From DASYQD01 sp963846495 (GTDB lineage: Bacteria > Acidobacteriota > Thermoanaerobaculia > Multivoradales > JAIOJS01): 64,000 bases of DNA. Below, piece by piece: positions 28,442-38,027 of the stretch. The DNA is taken from positions 1 through 64,000 of the forward strand of contig CAWJWP010000011.1 of the NCBI GenBank assembly GCA_963846495.1, given 5' to 3'. The first letter of the stretch is position 1. Every line of letters begins with the position of its first letter. The notes under the pieces were generated by a model. The model worked only from the letters and a program-made list of their open reading frames with translations. It did not search any database and had not been told where the DNA came from. Both the position numbers and the translations under genes were made by a program.

Positions 28442-29329
28442 TCAGCGCCGCGCGGCGCCCGGCTCCCAGCCGAGCTGCTCGAGACCGAGCGACAGCTTGC
28501 GGCCGGTGCCCATCTCCACCACGGTGTAGTTGGTGTCGAAGGTCACCGCGCACGGGCCGGCGGCCTGCACCGGCACCGCCACCTCGTGGAAGCCCTCGCC
28601 CGAGACGTCGGCCGAGAAGCCGCCGCCGCAGTTCGCGCTCACCCGCGCCGTCGGCTGCGTCGCGCCCGGGTCGAGCAGCAGCCGCAGCGGCGCCTCGATC
28701 TTGGGGATGCGCAGCAGCATCCACACCCGCGCCGGCGGCGGCACGCCCCGCGCTTCGAGCGAGCCGTCGCCCGCGAGCCAGCGCCGCGCCACCGCTTGGC
28801 GATCCCCTCCGGGCTCGGTGGCCGCCCACTGCGGCGAGAAGGTGAACGCCGGCGCCGACGGCGAGGTCTCGGGCACCTTCACCTGCGCCGCCACGTACTC
28901 CTGGCGCTTCAGCTCCGCCCCCTGCGGCAGGTTCAGCGCGAAGCGCTCCTCCTTGCCGTCGTAGAGACCGACGGTGAGCCGGTAGTCGCCCGCCGGCAGC
29001 GCCGGCCCGATCGCAGAGTGGTAGAGGGCAACGCGGTCGCGCACCGTGCTGCCGGCGCGCCAGCGACCAGGCAGCTCGTGGTCGAAGGTGCGCGCGACGT
29101 TGCCCTGCGCGTCGATCAGGTGCACGAAGACGACCGGCTTCGTCACGCCCTCGGGCAAGGGCTTGGTCAGCTGCCAGTTGAGCCCGAGCGAGACGAGGCG
29201 GCCGTGCGGCAGCTCGAAGGTGCGGTTGTCGAGGGTCAGCGTCGCCACGGGCTGCTTCTCGCGCTTGCAGGCCGCGACGAGGAGCAGGCAGGGCAGCAGG
29301 CAGACGATCAGCCGGTGACGATGACGCAT
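28442..29329 (-). CDS. Predicted lipoprotein of unknown function
   Basis: 295 residues from ATG 29329, preceded by GGAGGG. A lipoprotein signal is clear (LLLVAACKREKQ, cleavage before Cys). The body is beta-rich: residues ~30-130 resemble a domain that describes a payload or property (LPEGVTKPVVFVHLIDAQGN, GDYRLTVGLYDGKEERF). The C-terminal ~110 residues form a second sandwich (RLLLDPGATQPTARVSANCGG). The first half resembles C-terminal domains of bacterial membrane glycosyltransferase-linked proteins, but I cannot name the family. It follows the RND pump gene by 81 bases on the same strand and may be an accessory of that operon. Confidence 0.7.
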   Translation of the reverse strand: MRHRHRLIVCLLPCLLLVAACKREKQPVATLTLDNRTFELPHGRLVSLGLNWQLTKPLPEGVTKPVVFVHLIDAQGNVARTFDHELPGRWRAGSTVRDRVALYHSAIGPALPAGDYRLTVGLYDGKEERFALNLPQGAELKRQEYVAAQVKVPETSPSAPAFTFSPQWAATEPGGDRQAVARRWLAGDGSLEARGVPPPARVWMLLRIPKIEAPLRLLLDPGATQPTARVSANCGGGFSADVSGEGFHEVAVPVQAAGPCAVTFDTNYTVVEMGTGRKLSLGLEQLGWEPGAARR

Positions 29330-29410
29330 CGAGTCCCTCCTGGGCGAGGTCGCGGAGCATAGCAAGCACGCGGGCGCCGCCGCGGCGTGCCGCGAGCGAG
29401 GGGAACTGTC

Positions 29411-32400
29411 CTAGCCCCCAATGGGCGAGGATGGGTTGCGGGCTCCCCACCGCTCGTAGAGCACCGGCACGACGACGAGGTTCAGGAAGGTCGAGGTGAG
29501 CAGGCCGCCGAGGATCACCTGCGCCATCGGGCTCTGGATCTCGTTGCCCGGCTCGCCGCCGTGGACGACCAGCGGGATCAACGCCAGCCCGGCCGTCAGC
29601 GCCGTCATCAGGATCGGCGCCAGCCGCTCGCGCGAGCCGCGGCGCACCGCCTCGGCGAGGTCGAGCCCTTCCTCGGCCATCAGGTGCTGGTAGTGCGCCA
29701 CCAGCAGCACGCCGTTGCGGGTGGCGATGCCGAACAGCGTGACGAAGCCGACGAGCGTCGCCACCGACAACACGCCGTGGCCGAGCGCCAGCGCGAAGAC
29801 GCCACCGATGAGCGCTAGCGGCAGGTTGACCAGCACGACGAGCGTTTCGCGGTGCGAGCCGAAGGCAACGTAGAGCAGGCCGTACATGCCGAGCAGGATG
29901 AGGACGCTCAACGCGGCGAGGTTGCGCACACTGCGCGCGCCTTCCTCGAACTGGCCGCCGAAGGTGACGAGGTAGCCGGGCGGCAGCTGCACGGCGCGGG
30001 CGACCGCGGCCTGCGCGCGCTCGACTGTGCCGGCGAGGTCGGCGCCGGCGACATTGGCGGTGAGCATCGCCACCCGCTGCACGTCCTCGCGACGCACCAT
30101 CGACGGGCCGAGGTCGAAGCGGACGTGCGCCACCTCGTCGAGCGGGATGACCTTGCCGCCGGGGGTCGTCACCGGCAGAGAGGCGAGGCGCTCGCGGGCG
30201 TCGCGCAGCGCTTCGGGAAAGCGGACGACGATCTGCGAGGTCACTCCCTGGTCGACGATCTCGCCGACGCCCATGCCCTGAAACAGCGCCTCGACGGCGT
30301 CCGCGACGGCCGCCGGCGCCAGGCCGTGTCGCGCCATCGCCTGGCGGTCGAAGTCGATGACGAGCTGCGGCACCGCCGACTGCTCCTGGTTGGAGAGATC
30401 GACGATGTCGGGCACCTCGGCGAGCACGCGCTCGACGGCGCCGGCGAGGCTGCGCAAGACGGCGAGGTCGGGCCCGAAGACCTTCACCGCGAGGTTGGTC
30501 TTGCTGCCCGAGATCATGTGGTCGATGCGGTGGCTGATCGGCTGCCCGAAGCGACACCGTGACGCCCGGGATCGTCGCCACCGCGCGCCGCATGGCGGTG
30601 AGCAGCTCCTCCTTGTCGCGGCCGTGGTCGAGCGGGCCGAGCACCACCTCCATCTCCGAGGCGTTGACGCCCTGCACGTGCTCGTCCTTCTCGGCGCGGC
30701 CGGTGCGGCGGCTGGTGGAGACGACCTCGGGGAACTCCAGCAGCGCCTCCTCCACCTGGCGGCCGAGCGCGTCGCCGTCGGCGAGCGGGATGCCGGGCGC
30801 GCTCACCACGCCGACGGTCAGCGAGCCCTCGTTGAAGGGGGGCAGGAAGCTGCGGCCTAGAAACGGCACCGTCGCCGCCGCCGCGAGGAGCAGCCCGGCG
30901 CTGACGACGAGCACTGCGGCGCGGCGGCGCAACACCCATTCGAGCGTCGGCTCGTAACCACGATGGAAGAGACGGAGCAGCCAGGGCTCGCGGGCGTCGA
31001 GCACGCCGCTCCGCCGCAGCAGCAGATAACAAAGCACCGGCGTCACCGTCAGCGAGACGATCAGCGAGGCGGCCAGCGCCGCGACGTACGAGAGGCCGAG
31101 CGGACGCAGCAGACGGCCTTCGATGCCGGGCAGCACGAACAACGGCAGGAAGACGAGCGCGATGATCGCGGTGGCGAAGAAGATGGCCTTGCGCACTTCC
31201 GACGAGGCACGGAACACCACCTCCAGCGCCGGGCGGCGCTCTCCTTCCGGCTTACCGCGCTCCAGCCGCAGGCGCCGGAACACGTTCTCGACGTCGATGA
31301 TGGCGTCGTCGACCAACGCCCCGATAGCGATCGTCAGGCCGCCGAGCGTCATGGTGTTGATGGTGCCGCCGAAGGCGGAGACGACCATGATCCCGGCGAG
31401 CAGCGCCAACGGAATGGCCAGCGCCGAGATCAACGTCGTGCGCCAGGAACCGAGGAAGAGGAAGAGGATGATGACGACGAGGATGGCGCCGTCGCGCAGC
31501 GCCACCGTCACGTTGCGCAGCGCGATGGTGATGAAGTCGGCCTGGCGGAAGTTCTCCTTCTCGATCACCACCCCGGCAGGGAGCGCCTTGCCGATGCGCT
31601 CGAGCGCATCGTCGATGGTCGTGGTGAGCTCGAGGGTGTTGGCGCCCGGCTGCTTTTGCACCGAGAGGATCACCGCCGGCTTCGTCTTGTACGAGGCGGT
31701 GCCGCGCGCCGGCTCCGGTCCCCAGGCGACGTTCGCCACGTCGCCGATGCGGATCGGCGCTCCGCTGGTCGCGCGGACGACCGTCGAGGCGACGTCCTCC
31801 GGCTGGCGCGCCCGGCCCACGCCGCGCACCAGATACTCCTGGCCGGACTCGACGTAGAAGCCGGCCGCCGGGCTGCGGCTGCTGCGCGCCGCCGCTTGCA
31901 GCACCTCGTCGAGCGTGATGCCGTGCTGCGCCAGCGCTTCCGGGCGCACCGTGATCTGCAGCTGCCGCACCTGCCCGCCGAGCGGCACCACCTGCGAGAC
32001 CCCGGGGATGGCGAGCAGGTTGCGCCGCACGACGGTGTCGGCCAACCGGCGCAGCTCCATCGGCGGCACGCGACCGGAGGTCAACGCGATGAAGGTGATC
32101 TCGCCCATGATCGAGCTGATCGGGCCGAGCTCGGGCCGCGCCGCGTGCTCGGGCAGCTCGACGCGCTGGAGCCGCTCGGCGACGACCTGCCGCGCCTGGT
32201 AGATGTCGGTGCCCCACAGGAACTCGACCCAGACGACGGAGATGCCGTCGGCCGAGACGCTGCGCAGGCGGCGGATGCCGGTGGCGCCGTTGACGGCCGA
32301 CTCGATGGGGAAGGTCACCAGCGCCTCGATCTCCTCGGGCGCCATGCCGGCGGCCTCGGTGACGATGGTCACGGTGGGCGCCGAGAGGTCGGGGAAGATG

Positions 32401-32516
32401 TCCACCGGCACGTTCACCGCCCACCAGCTGCCGACGACGAGCAGCAGACCGGCGGCGAAGAGCACGAGCATTCGGTGCTCGAGAGAGAAGCGGATGAGAC
32501 GGTCGAGCAGGGTCAT
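29411..32516 (-). pseudogene. Heavy-metal RND efflux pump (CusA/CzcA family), frame-broken
   Basis: ATG 32516 opens a full-length inner-membrane pump of ~1035 residues, read through one +1 change near 30550. The N-terminal RFSLEHRMLVLFAAGLLLV helix, large periplasmic loops and the ten-plus helices are all present. The central helix reads NTMTLGGLTIAIGALVDDAIIDVEN, where Asp residues serve in proton coupling. The C-terminal half begins MISGSKTNLAVKVFGPDL and ends GARNPSSPIGG. It is typical of the HME-RND class; the metal (Cu, Ag, Zn, Co) is not decided by residues I can assign. It is the third gene of an OMF-adaptor-pump operon and works in trimeric complexes with these partners. The gene ends 81 bases before the lipoprotein gene. 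Confidence 0.92.
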
Positions 32517-32530
32517 GGTGTCGTGGCTCT

Positions 32531-34117
32531 TCAGTGGACGTGGCCTTCGCCGACTCCGCTCGACACCAGCCCGGCGCGGCGGATCGCCTCGCCGCCGCGA
32601 GTGACGAGGCGCTGGCCGGGCACGAGGCCGCCTACCAGCACGAGCTCCCCTTGGCGCGACACCACCTCGACCGGTTGGCGCGCGAAGCTCTCGCCGGTCG
32701 TCTGCAGGTAGACGACGGTGACGCCGCCGTCGTCGACGATGGCGGTCGACGGCACGACGATGCCGGCCTGCTCGCCGGCGAGCAGCACCTCGGCCTCGAC
32801 CGTGGTGCCGAGGATGAGGCTCGGCGCGTCGACCTCGAGCAGCGCGGTCACCGTGCCCTTGCTGGCGTCGACCTCCGGGGCGAGCGAGACGAGCCGCACT
32901 GCTTCGCGCGGGACCCGGAGCGGGCCGCCCTCCGGCGCCTCGACGACGAGGCCGGTCGTGCCTTGCGCCGCGAGCGAGCGCGCGGCGGCCGGCCGCAGGT
33001 CGACCTCCACCCACACCGGCCCGGAGCGCACGACGCGGCCGAGCGGCTCGCCGGCGCCGACCGCGGCGCCGGGCGAGGCGGAGAGCGCGGCGACCCGGCC
33101 GCCGAACGGCGCCCGCACCGCGTGCGCCTCGGCGGCGCCGCGGCCGTCGCGGGCCGCCGTCGCGGCAGCGAGGTCGCGGCGGGCGGCGGCGAGCCGCGAC
33201 TCGAGGGTCGTCGCGCGCGCCCGCGCCTCCTCGACCTCGCGCTGGCTCGTCGCCTCGGAGGCGAGGAGATCCTCGAGCCGAGCGAGGCGCGCGCCCGCGG
33301 TCGTGGCGTCGGCCTCGAGGCCGGCCACGTCCGCGCGCAGCTCCGGGAGACTGCGCTCGCTCGCCACCCGCGGTACGACGCGGAAGATCACCTGTCCGGC
33401 GCTGACCGCCTGGCCAGGGTAGGGCCAAGGCGACGCCTGCACCACGCCGTCGACGCTCGTCGTCAGCACCGCGTCCCCGCCCGCCGGCGGCCGCACGCGC
33501 GCCAGCCCGCGCGCCGACTGCGCCAGCTTGCCCGGCCGCACCCAGTCGGTGGCGAACGCCGTCCGCCACTGCTGCTCCTTGAGGAACGACACCGGCTCGC
33601 CGGCGTCGGCCGGCGGCGGCGTGACGGCGGCCCGCGTGAGGGCGCCCGGCTCCTCCTTCGTGCCCACCCGCACGGCGCCGCCGGGGATCTCCTCGTCGCC
33701 CGCCGCCGAGCGGATGCGGAACAGGAGCTCGTAGTCGCCCGCCGCGGCCGGCCGCACCTCGACGTTGAAGATGCCGGGCCGCACCGCCTCGGTGGCGGTG
33801 AACACCTGCTCGCCACCGGCGCCACCGCGCAGCACGATCTGCACCGTTCCCGCGGTCATCGGCTGGAAGCGGTCGAGGATAGTGACGTGGGTGTGCGCCG
33901 GAGACGGAGCGCCAGCGACGAGCGGATCGACCTCGGGGAAGAGCTCGTAACGCTCTCCCCACGCGGTCACCGACCAGCTCTCCGGCTCCGCCGCCTCCTC
34001 GGCGCGCTTGCCGCACGCAGCGAGAGTCAAGACCGCGACGAGGAGCGCGGCGACGGCGCGGTGTCCGCCCGCGGTCTTAGTCCAGGAAGGTGGCGTGGTG
34101 GCGTTTACGGCGGTCAT
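32531..34117 (-). CDS. RND periplasmic adaptor (membrane fusion) lipoprotein
   Basis: 528 residues from ATG 34117. A lipoprotein signal (LTLAACGKR) anchors it. An extra N-terminal beta domain (about 60-160, AHTHVTILDRFQPMTAG) comes before the adaptor core: a lipoyl half (AVLTTSVDGVVQASPWPYPG), an alpha hairpin of ~100 residues (LASERSLPEL through LAAATAARDG), the second lipoyl half (VRAPFGGRVAALSASPG), then beta-barrel and membrane-proximal domains. It bridges pump and outer-membrane factor. It overlaps the upstream OMF gene by four bases (ATGA) and lies 14 bases ahead of the pump gene. It has few His or Met residues at the N-terminus, so metal binding like CusB is not obvious. Confidence 0.9.
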   Translation of the reverse strand: MTAVNATTPPSWTKTAGGHRAVAALLVAVLTLAACGKRAEEAAEPESWSVTAWGERYELFPEVDPLVAGAPSPAHTHVTILDRFQPMTAGTVQIVLRGGAGGEQVFTATEAVRPGIFNVEVRPAAAGDYELLFRIRSAAGDEEIPGGAVRVGTKEEPGALTRAAVTPPPADAGEPVSFLKEQQWRTAFATDWVRPGKLAQSARGLARVRPPAGGDAVLTTSVDGVVQASPWPYPGQAVSAGQVIFRVVPRVASERSLPELRADVAGLEADATTAGARLARLEDLLASEATSQREVEEARARATTLESRLAAARRDLAAATAARDGRGAAEAHAVRAPFGGRVAALSASPGAAVGAGEPLGRVVRSGPVWVEVDLRPAAARSLAAQGTTGLVVEAPEGGPLRVPREAVRLVSLAPEVDASKGTVTALLEVDAPSLILGTTVEAEVLLAGEQAGIVVPSTAIVDDGGVTVVYLQTTGESFARQPVEVVSRQGELVLVGGLVPGQRLVTRGGEAIRRAGLVSSGVGEGHVH

Positions 34118-35379
34118 CGACGGTCTCCAGGTGCGGGTGGATTCGAAGGCGTGGTGCCGGGCGGCGGTGGGGAAAGCTGCGGCGGGATCGAAGTCGGCTC
34201 ATCGGCGGAGAGCCGTTCGAGCTCGCGCTGGGCGGCGAGGGCCTCGGCCCGCAGCGCCAGCGCATCGACCTGCGCATCGGTTGCGGAACGCAGCGTTTCG
34301 AGGAGATCGGTCACTCCCGCTTCGCCGGCGCGGAAGGCGGCGGTCGCGGCAACGACGACACGCCGCGCGTCCTCGGTCGCCGTTTCGGCGTCGAGCGCCG
34401 CCGCGAGCAGCTCCTCGTAGGCGGCGAGCGCGCCCACCCGCGTCGCGGCGACCTCACGCTCGGCAAGCAGGAGCCGCGCTTGCAGCGCCTCGACCCGAAC
34501 GCGCGCCGCAGCACGCTCGCCGCGGCGGCGGTCGAGCAGCGGCAGCGGCCAGGCGAGGCCGACGATCGGACCTTCGGCGACGCCGCCGGCGTCCTGGCGC
34601 TGCCAGCCGCCGACGACCTCGGGCATGTCGAAGATGCGGCCGGCGAACCGTTCGCCGAGCTGCGCCGCTTCGAGCTCGGCGCGCAGCGCGGCGACCCGCG
34701 GGTGCTCCGCCGCGGCGGCTGCCGAGCTGGGTTCCGGCAGCGGCGGCAGCTCGGGCCTCGCCTCGGCCGCGAGATCCGGCCGCCACGCGCGCGCGGCTGC
34801 CACCGCCGCGCGGCGCTCGGCTTCGGCGCGCGCGAGCTGCGTGCGGGCGTTGCTCGACGCGAGCGCCAGGCGGCGCGCGTCGAGGCCGGACGTCTCGCCC
34901 GACTCGGCGCGCCGGCGCTCGCGCGCCGCGAGCTCGTCCACCTGCGCGGCCTGGGCGACGAGGCGGTCGGCAACGGCGGTGCCGATCGCCCACCGCGCGA
35001 ACGCTTCGCGCATCGCTTGGCGCAGCACCGTGCGGTCGGCGGCGTAGCGGGCGCGCGCCGCCTCGACGCGCGCGTCGGCGGCCGCCACCGCGAGCCGCCG
35101 CCGCGTGGGGTGCGGCGGTCGCCACGACAGCGTCAGGTCCAGCTGCTCGGCGTCGCCCGGCGCCTCGCGCGTGGCACCGAGCTCCGGGTTCGCGAGCGCG
35201 CGCGCGCCGAGCGCGGCGGCTTCGGCCTCGCCGAGCTCCTCACGGGCGGCAGCCACGGCCGGATGAGCGGCGTCGAGCGGTGCCAGGAACTCGGCTTCAG
35301 TGACGGTCGGGACGTTCTGCGCGCCGGCGAAGCCGGCGAGCAGCAGGGCGGCGGTGGCCGCGCCAGCAAACGCGCGCAT
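34114..35379 (-). CDS. Outer-membrane efflux factor (TolC/CusC family)
   Basis: 421 residues with a signal peptide (LLLAGFAGAQ). It has the internal duplication of long helical hairpins typical of OEP proteins: LDLTLSWRPPHPTRRRLA in the first half, IVGLAWPLPLLDRRRGERAA in the second, then a helical tail ending FRAGEAGVTDLLETLRSA. It ends with a Pro-rich segment. It forms the trimeric tunnel that takes metal from the adaptor and pump. It is the first gene of the OMF-adaptor-pump unit; its TGA overlaps the adaptor ATG. A 66-base gap separates it from the His-rich gene upstream. Confidence 0.88.
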   Translation of the reverse strand: MRAFAGAATAALLLAGFAGAQNVPTVTEAEFLAPLDAAHPAVAAAREELGEAEAAALGARALANPELGATREAPGDAEQLDLTLSWRPPHPTRRRLAVAAADARVEAARARYAADRTVLRQAMREAFARWAIGTAVADRLVAQAAQVDELAARERRRAESGETSGLDARRLALASSNARTQLARAEAERRAAVAAARAWRPDLAAEARPELPPLPEPSSAAAAAEHPRVAALRAELEAAQLGERFAGRIFDMPEVVGGWQRQDAGGVAEGPIVGLAWPLPLLDRRRGERAAARVRVEALQARLLLAEREVAATRVGALAAYEELLAAALDAETATEDARRVVVAATAAFRAGEAGVTDLLETLRSATDAQVDALALRAEALAAQRELERLSADEPTSIPPQLSPPPPGTTPSNPPAPGDRR

Positions 35380-35445
35380 GGGCGCTCCTTCGAGGTGAGA
35401 TGGGGTGCGGACGGGCTCACGACGAGCCCGGCGGCCGCTACCGGC

Positions 35446-35811
35446 TCACAGGAGCAGCGCGCAGTGCGAGCGGAAGAGCGGCGGCGAGCCTGTCGGCGGC
35501 GGCCGGCGCTCGAGCCCGGAGACCGCGGGCGTCGGGGGCCCGACCGTCAACGGCGCGAGTGGCGCGGTGCACACGCCAGGGGTGGCCGCGGCGGGAGCCG
35601 CCGGACGGACCGCGCTGTGGTCGTGCGCGGGCGTCGCCGCTTCGTGATGGTGGCCGTGCGTCGCCGCCTTCGCCAGCTCGAGCGCCAGCTCGTGGTGCCC
35701 GTGCTCGTCGTGATCGTCGTGCACGACGATGCCGAGCATCCCGACCGCGGGAGCGAGCCAGGTCATGTACAGCAGGAGCGCGATCGACGCGCGGGTCGGA
35801 GCACGACGCAC
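35446..35811 (-). CDS. Small His-rich membrane/periplasmic protein, putative metal binder
   Basis: 121 residues from GTG 35811. One N-terminal hydrophobic segment (ASIALLLYMTWLAPAVGMLGI) could be a signal or anchor. Then comes a dense His cluster (HDDHDEHGHH, THGHHHEAATPAHDHS), followed by a Pro/Ala-rich tail with two Cys. His/Asp clusters of this sort bind Zn, Ni, Co or Cu. It sits directly upstream of the OMF-adaptor-pump genes on the same strand. I infer a periplasmic metal buffer or sensor feeding the pump; nothing in sequence fixes the metal. The family is not recognised. Confidence 0.7.
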   Translation of the reverse strand: MRRAPTRASIALLLYMTWLAPAVGMLGIVVHDDHDEHGHHELALELAKAATHGHHHEAATPAHDHSAVRPAAPAAATPGVCTAPLAPLTVGPPTPAVSGLERRPPPTGSPPLFRSHCALLL

Positions 35812-35873
35812 GGTTGCGCATTGTGCCAGCGCGCTCGCGCGCGGTCAAAGCTCGGTTTGCTCGGGGAGCCGCG

Positions 35874-36689
35874 CTAACTCTTGAGCACCATCACGCCGGT
35901 GGGCTGCGGCACGCCGCCGGCGGGCTCGACGGTGACTGCCCAGGCGTCGATGCGGTCGGGCGGCGGCGCGCGCTCGACGAGTAGCTGGCCCTGACCGGCG
36001 ACGCCGGTGTCGAAGGTGCCGGCGGAGATCGGCTTGCCTTCGGCGATGGCCCAGAGCTGGTAGATGCGGTTCGACGGCGGCGCCGCGAGGCCGGCGGCGG
36101 TGAAGAGCGCCCGACCGCTCGCGGGATCGACGAACACGCGGCCGCTCGCCGCCGGCGCCGGCGGCTGCCCCGCGAGCTCGACCTGCTGCAGGCGGCTCGC
36201 GCCGAGAACGTCCAGGTGTCGCAGCAGCGCGACCTTCTCGCCCTCCGCCCGCGAGACTTGCTCGCGCGCCGCGGCGAGGTCTTCGGCGAGCGCGACGCGC
36301 GTGCGCTCCTCGCGCGCCAGCCGCTGCTGCAGGCTGAGGCCCCAGCCCACCGTGCCGGCGAGCAGCAGCATTGCCACCGACGCAGCAACCGCCCACGCCC
36401 GGCCTCGCGCGCCGCTCGCGCCCACCGCGCCGCCGCTCGCCGCTCGCCGCCGCAGCGGCACGACCGCCTCCGCTCGCGCCAACAGCTCTCGCCGAACCTC
36501 CGGCCGCGGCACGACCGGCGGCGGCGTCATCGCGATCGCCTCCGCCACCCGCCCCATCGCTTCGAGCTCGGGACCGCACACCGGGCAACCGGCCGCCAGG
36601 TGGCGCTCGAGGCCGGCGCGCTCCTCCTCGTCCAGCGCGCCGAGCGCGTGCGCCGCCACCAGCTCCTCGTAGGGACAGCTCGCCGTCAT
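35874..36689 (-). CDS. RskA-type anti-sigma factor
   Basis: 271 residues. The N-terminal ~70 residues are a zinc-finger-like anti-sigma domain (YEELVAAHALGALDEEERAGLERHL, then a His with CxxC in HLAAGCPVC). A single membrane helix follows (about 98-120, WAVAASVAMLLLAGTVGWGL), then a short coiled coil. The outer C-terminal domain has the RskA pattern (GRVFVDPASGRALFTAAGLAAPP, YQLWAIAEGKPISAGTF, WAVTVEPAGGVPQPTG). It holds the adjacent sigma factor inactive until a signal triggers cleavage. It starts only four bases after the sigma-factor stop. The His-rich gene follows 62 bases on. Confidence 0.9.
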   Translation of the reverse strand: MTASCPYEELVAAHALGALDEEERAGLERHLAAGCPVCGPELEAMGRVAEAIAMTPPPVVPRPEVRRELLARAEAVVPLRRRAASGGAVGASGARGRAWAVAASVAMLLLAGTVGWGLSLQQRLAREERTRVALAEDLAAAREQVSRAEGEKVALLRHLDVLGASRLQQVELAGQPPAPAASGRVFVDPASGRALFTAAGLAAPPSNRIYQLWAIAEGKPISAGTFDTGVAGQGQLLVERAPPPDRIDAWAVTVEPAGGVPQPTGVMVLKS

Positions 36690-36693
36690 CTCG

Positions 36694-37272
36694 TCACCGG
36701 TACGCGTCCAGGCCCTGTTTCAGTTTTTTCATCCCCATGAGGATGCGCGATTTGAGCGTCCCGAGCGGAAGCCCCAACCGGTCGGCGCACTCGGTGTGCG
36801 TGAGGCCGGCGAAGAACGCCAGCTCGATCGCCTCGCGCTGCTCGGCCGGCAGCTCGCCCATGAGCCCGCGCATGTGCGCGCCGAGCTGCCGGCGCTCTAG
36901 GTCGGCCTCCGCCTCGGGCGCGACGACGATCGGCCGCTCCTGCCCCGCCTCCTCGTCGCGGCGGCGGGCGGCGCGGCCGGAGCGCAGGCGGTCGAGCGCC
37001 CGCGAGCGCGCGATCACCATCAGCCAGGCGCGCGGCGAGCCCTTGTCGGCGCGAAAGGCGCCGGCCCGCGTCCACGCCTGCAGAAAGACGTCCTGCAGCG
37101 CCTCCTCGGCCTCGCCGCCGCTGCCCAGCATGCGCACCAGCAGGCCGAGCACGCGGCTGCCGTGGCGGCCGAAGAGCTCGTCGAGGGCGCCGCTGTCGCC
37201 GCTCGTCATCCGCGCGAGCAGCGCGACGTCGGCCTCGTCATGGGCAGTGGCTTCGAGAGTGGAGTGCTGCAC
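36694..37272 (-). CDS. ECF sigma factor of the SigK/RskA type
   Basis: 192 residues from GTG 37272. Region 2 (about 30-95) has VFLQAWTRAGAFRADKGSPRAW and LMVIARSRALDRLR. Region 4 (about 130-180) has LPAEQREAIELAFFAGLTHTECADRLG and PLGTLKSRILMGMKKLKQGL, standard for ECF factors with RskA partners. It is followed at four bases by rskA-like and then by the His-rich and metal-efflux genes, all on the same strand. It may therefore control metal or envelope stress through this run; no promoter motif is visible to prove it. Alternative downstream starts would shorten only the N-terminal leader. Confidence 0.92.
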   Translation of the reverse strand: MQHSTLEATAHDEADVALLARMTSGDSGALDELFGRHGSRVLGLLVRMLGSGGEAEEALQDVFLQAWTRAGAFRADKGSPRAWLMVIARSRALDRLRSGRAARRRDEEAGQERPIVVAPEAEADLERRQLGAHMRGLMGELPAEQREAIELAFFAGLTHTECADRLGLPLGTLKSRILMGMKKLKQGLDAYR

Positions 37273-37398
37273 GGTCCGCTAGCGGCGATCGCGCGATCCC
37301 GCTCCAGAGATACGTCGCAAACGTCGCGGCGGATGAACGTGAATCACGGGCTGTCGAGCGTGCCGCGTTCGTCCGCAGCGGCGGGCGCGGAGCCCACC

Positions 37399-38007
37399 CT
37401 ACCGCGCCAGCAGTTGCTCGACGCGCGCCGCCACCATCTCGAGCGCCACGCGGTTCTCGCCGCCTTCCGGGACGATGACGTCCGCCCACCGCTTCGACGG
37501 CTCGACGAACTCGAGGTGCATCGGCCGCACCGTCTCGAGGTACTGGCGCAGCACGTCCTCCATCGTGCGCCCGCGCTCGGCGATGTCGCGCCGCAGCCGC
37601 CGTACCAGGCACACGTCGGGCGCGGTGTCGACGAAGATCTTGAAGTCGAGGAGCCCGCGCACCGCCGGCTCGACGAAGAGCAGGATGCCCTCGACGAGCA
37701 CCACCGGCCGCGGCTCGACGCGGATCGTCTGCCCGCTCCGCCGGTGCCGCACGAAGTCGTAGACCGGCACCTCCACCGCCTCGCCGCGGCGCAGCGACCG
37801 CAGGTGCGTGACGAGGAGCGGGGCGTCGATCGAAGCCGGGTGATCGAAGTTGTGCGCGAGCAGCTGCGCCTCGTTCTCCCACACGACGTCGCGGTAATAG
37901 CTGTCCTGCGACAGGAACGCGATGCGCTCGCGCCCGACCGAATCGAGGATCGCCTGCGCCACCGCGGTCTTGCCCGACCCGGTCCAACCGGCGACGCCGA
38001 GGACCAC
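37399..38007 (-). CDS. udk: Uridine kinase
   Basis: 202 residues from the first usable canonical start, GTG 38007. A CTG at 38031, overlapping the DinB stop and with GGAG eight bases upstream, is an attractive alternative and would give 210 residues, closer to E. coli Udk. It has a P-loop GVAGWTGSGKTAVAQ, the uridine-binding QDSYYRD, the NFDHPASID segment, EGILLFVEPAVRGLLDFKIFVDT, and Arg residues in RRLRRDIAERGR. It phosphorylates uridine/cytidine with GTP or ATP in pyrimidine salvage. It lies at the end of a minus-strand run with mutM, HAD and DinB genes. Confidence 0.88.
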   Translation of the reverse strand: MVLGVAGWTGSGKTAVAQAILDSVGRERIAFLSQDSYYRDVVWENEAQLLAHNFDHPASIDAPLLVTHLRSLRRGEAVEVPVYDFVRHRRSGQTIRVEPRPVVLVEGILLFVEPAVRGLLDFKIFVDTAPDVCLVRRLRRDIAERGRTMEDVLRQYLETVRPMHLEFVEPSKRWADVIVPEGGENRVALEMVAARVEQLLAR

Positions 38008-38027
38008 CGGGCGATTGCTCGTCAGGC

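Noticed and set aside
28404..34016. A very long minus-strand open frame of 1,870 residues
   Set aside because: It is the RND pump frame extended by chance at both ends; the ends read as Arg/Ala/Gly-rich shadow of the adaptor and lipoprotein genes.
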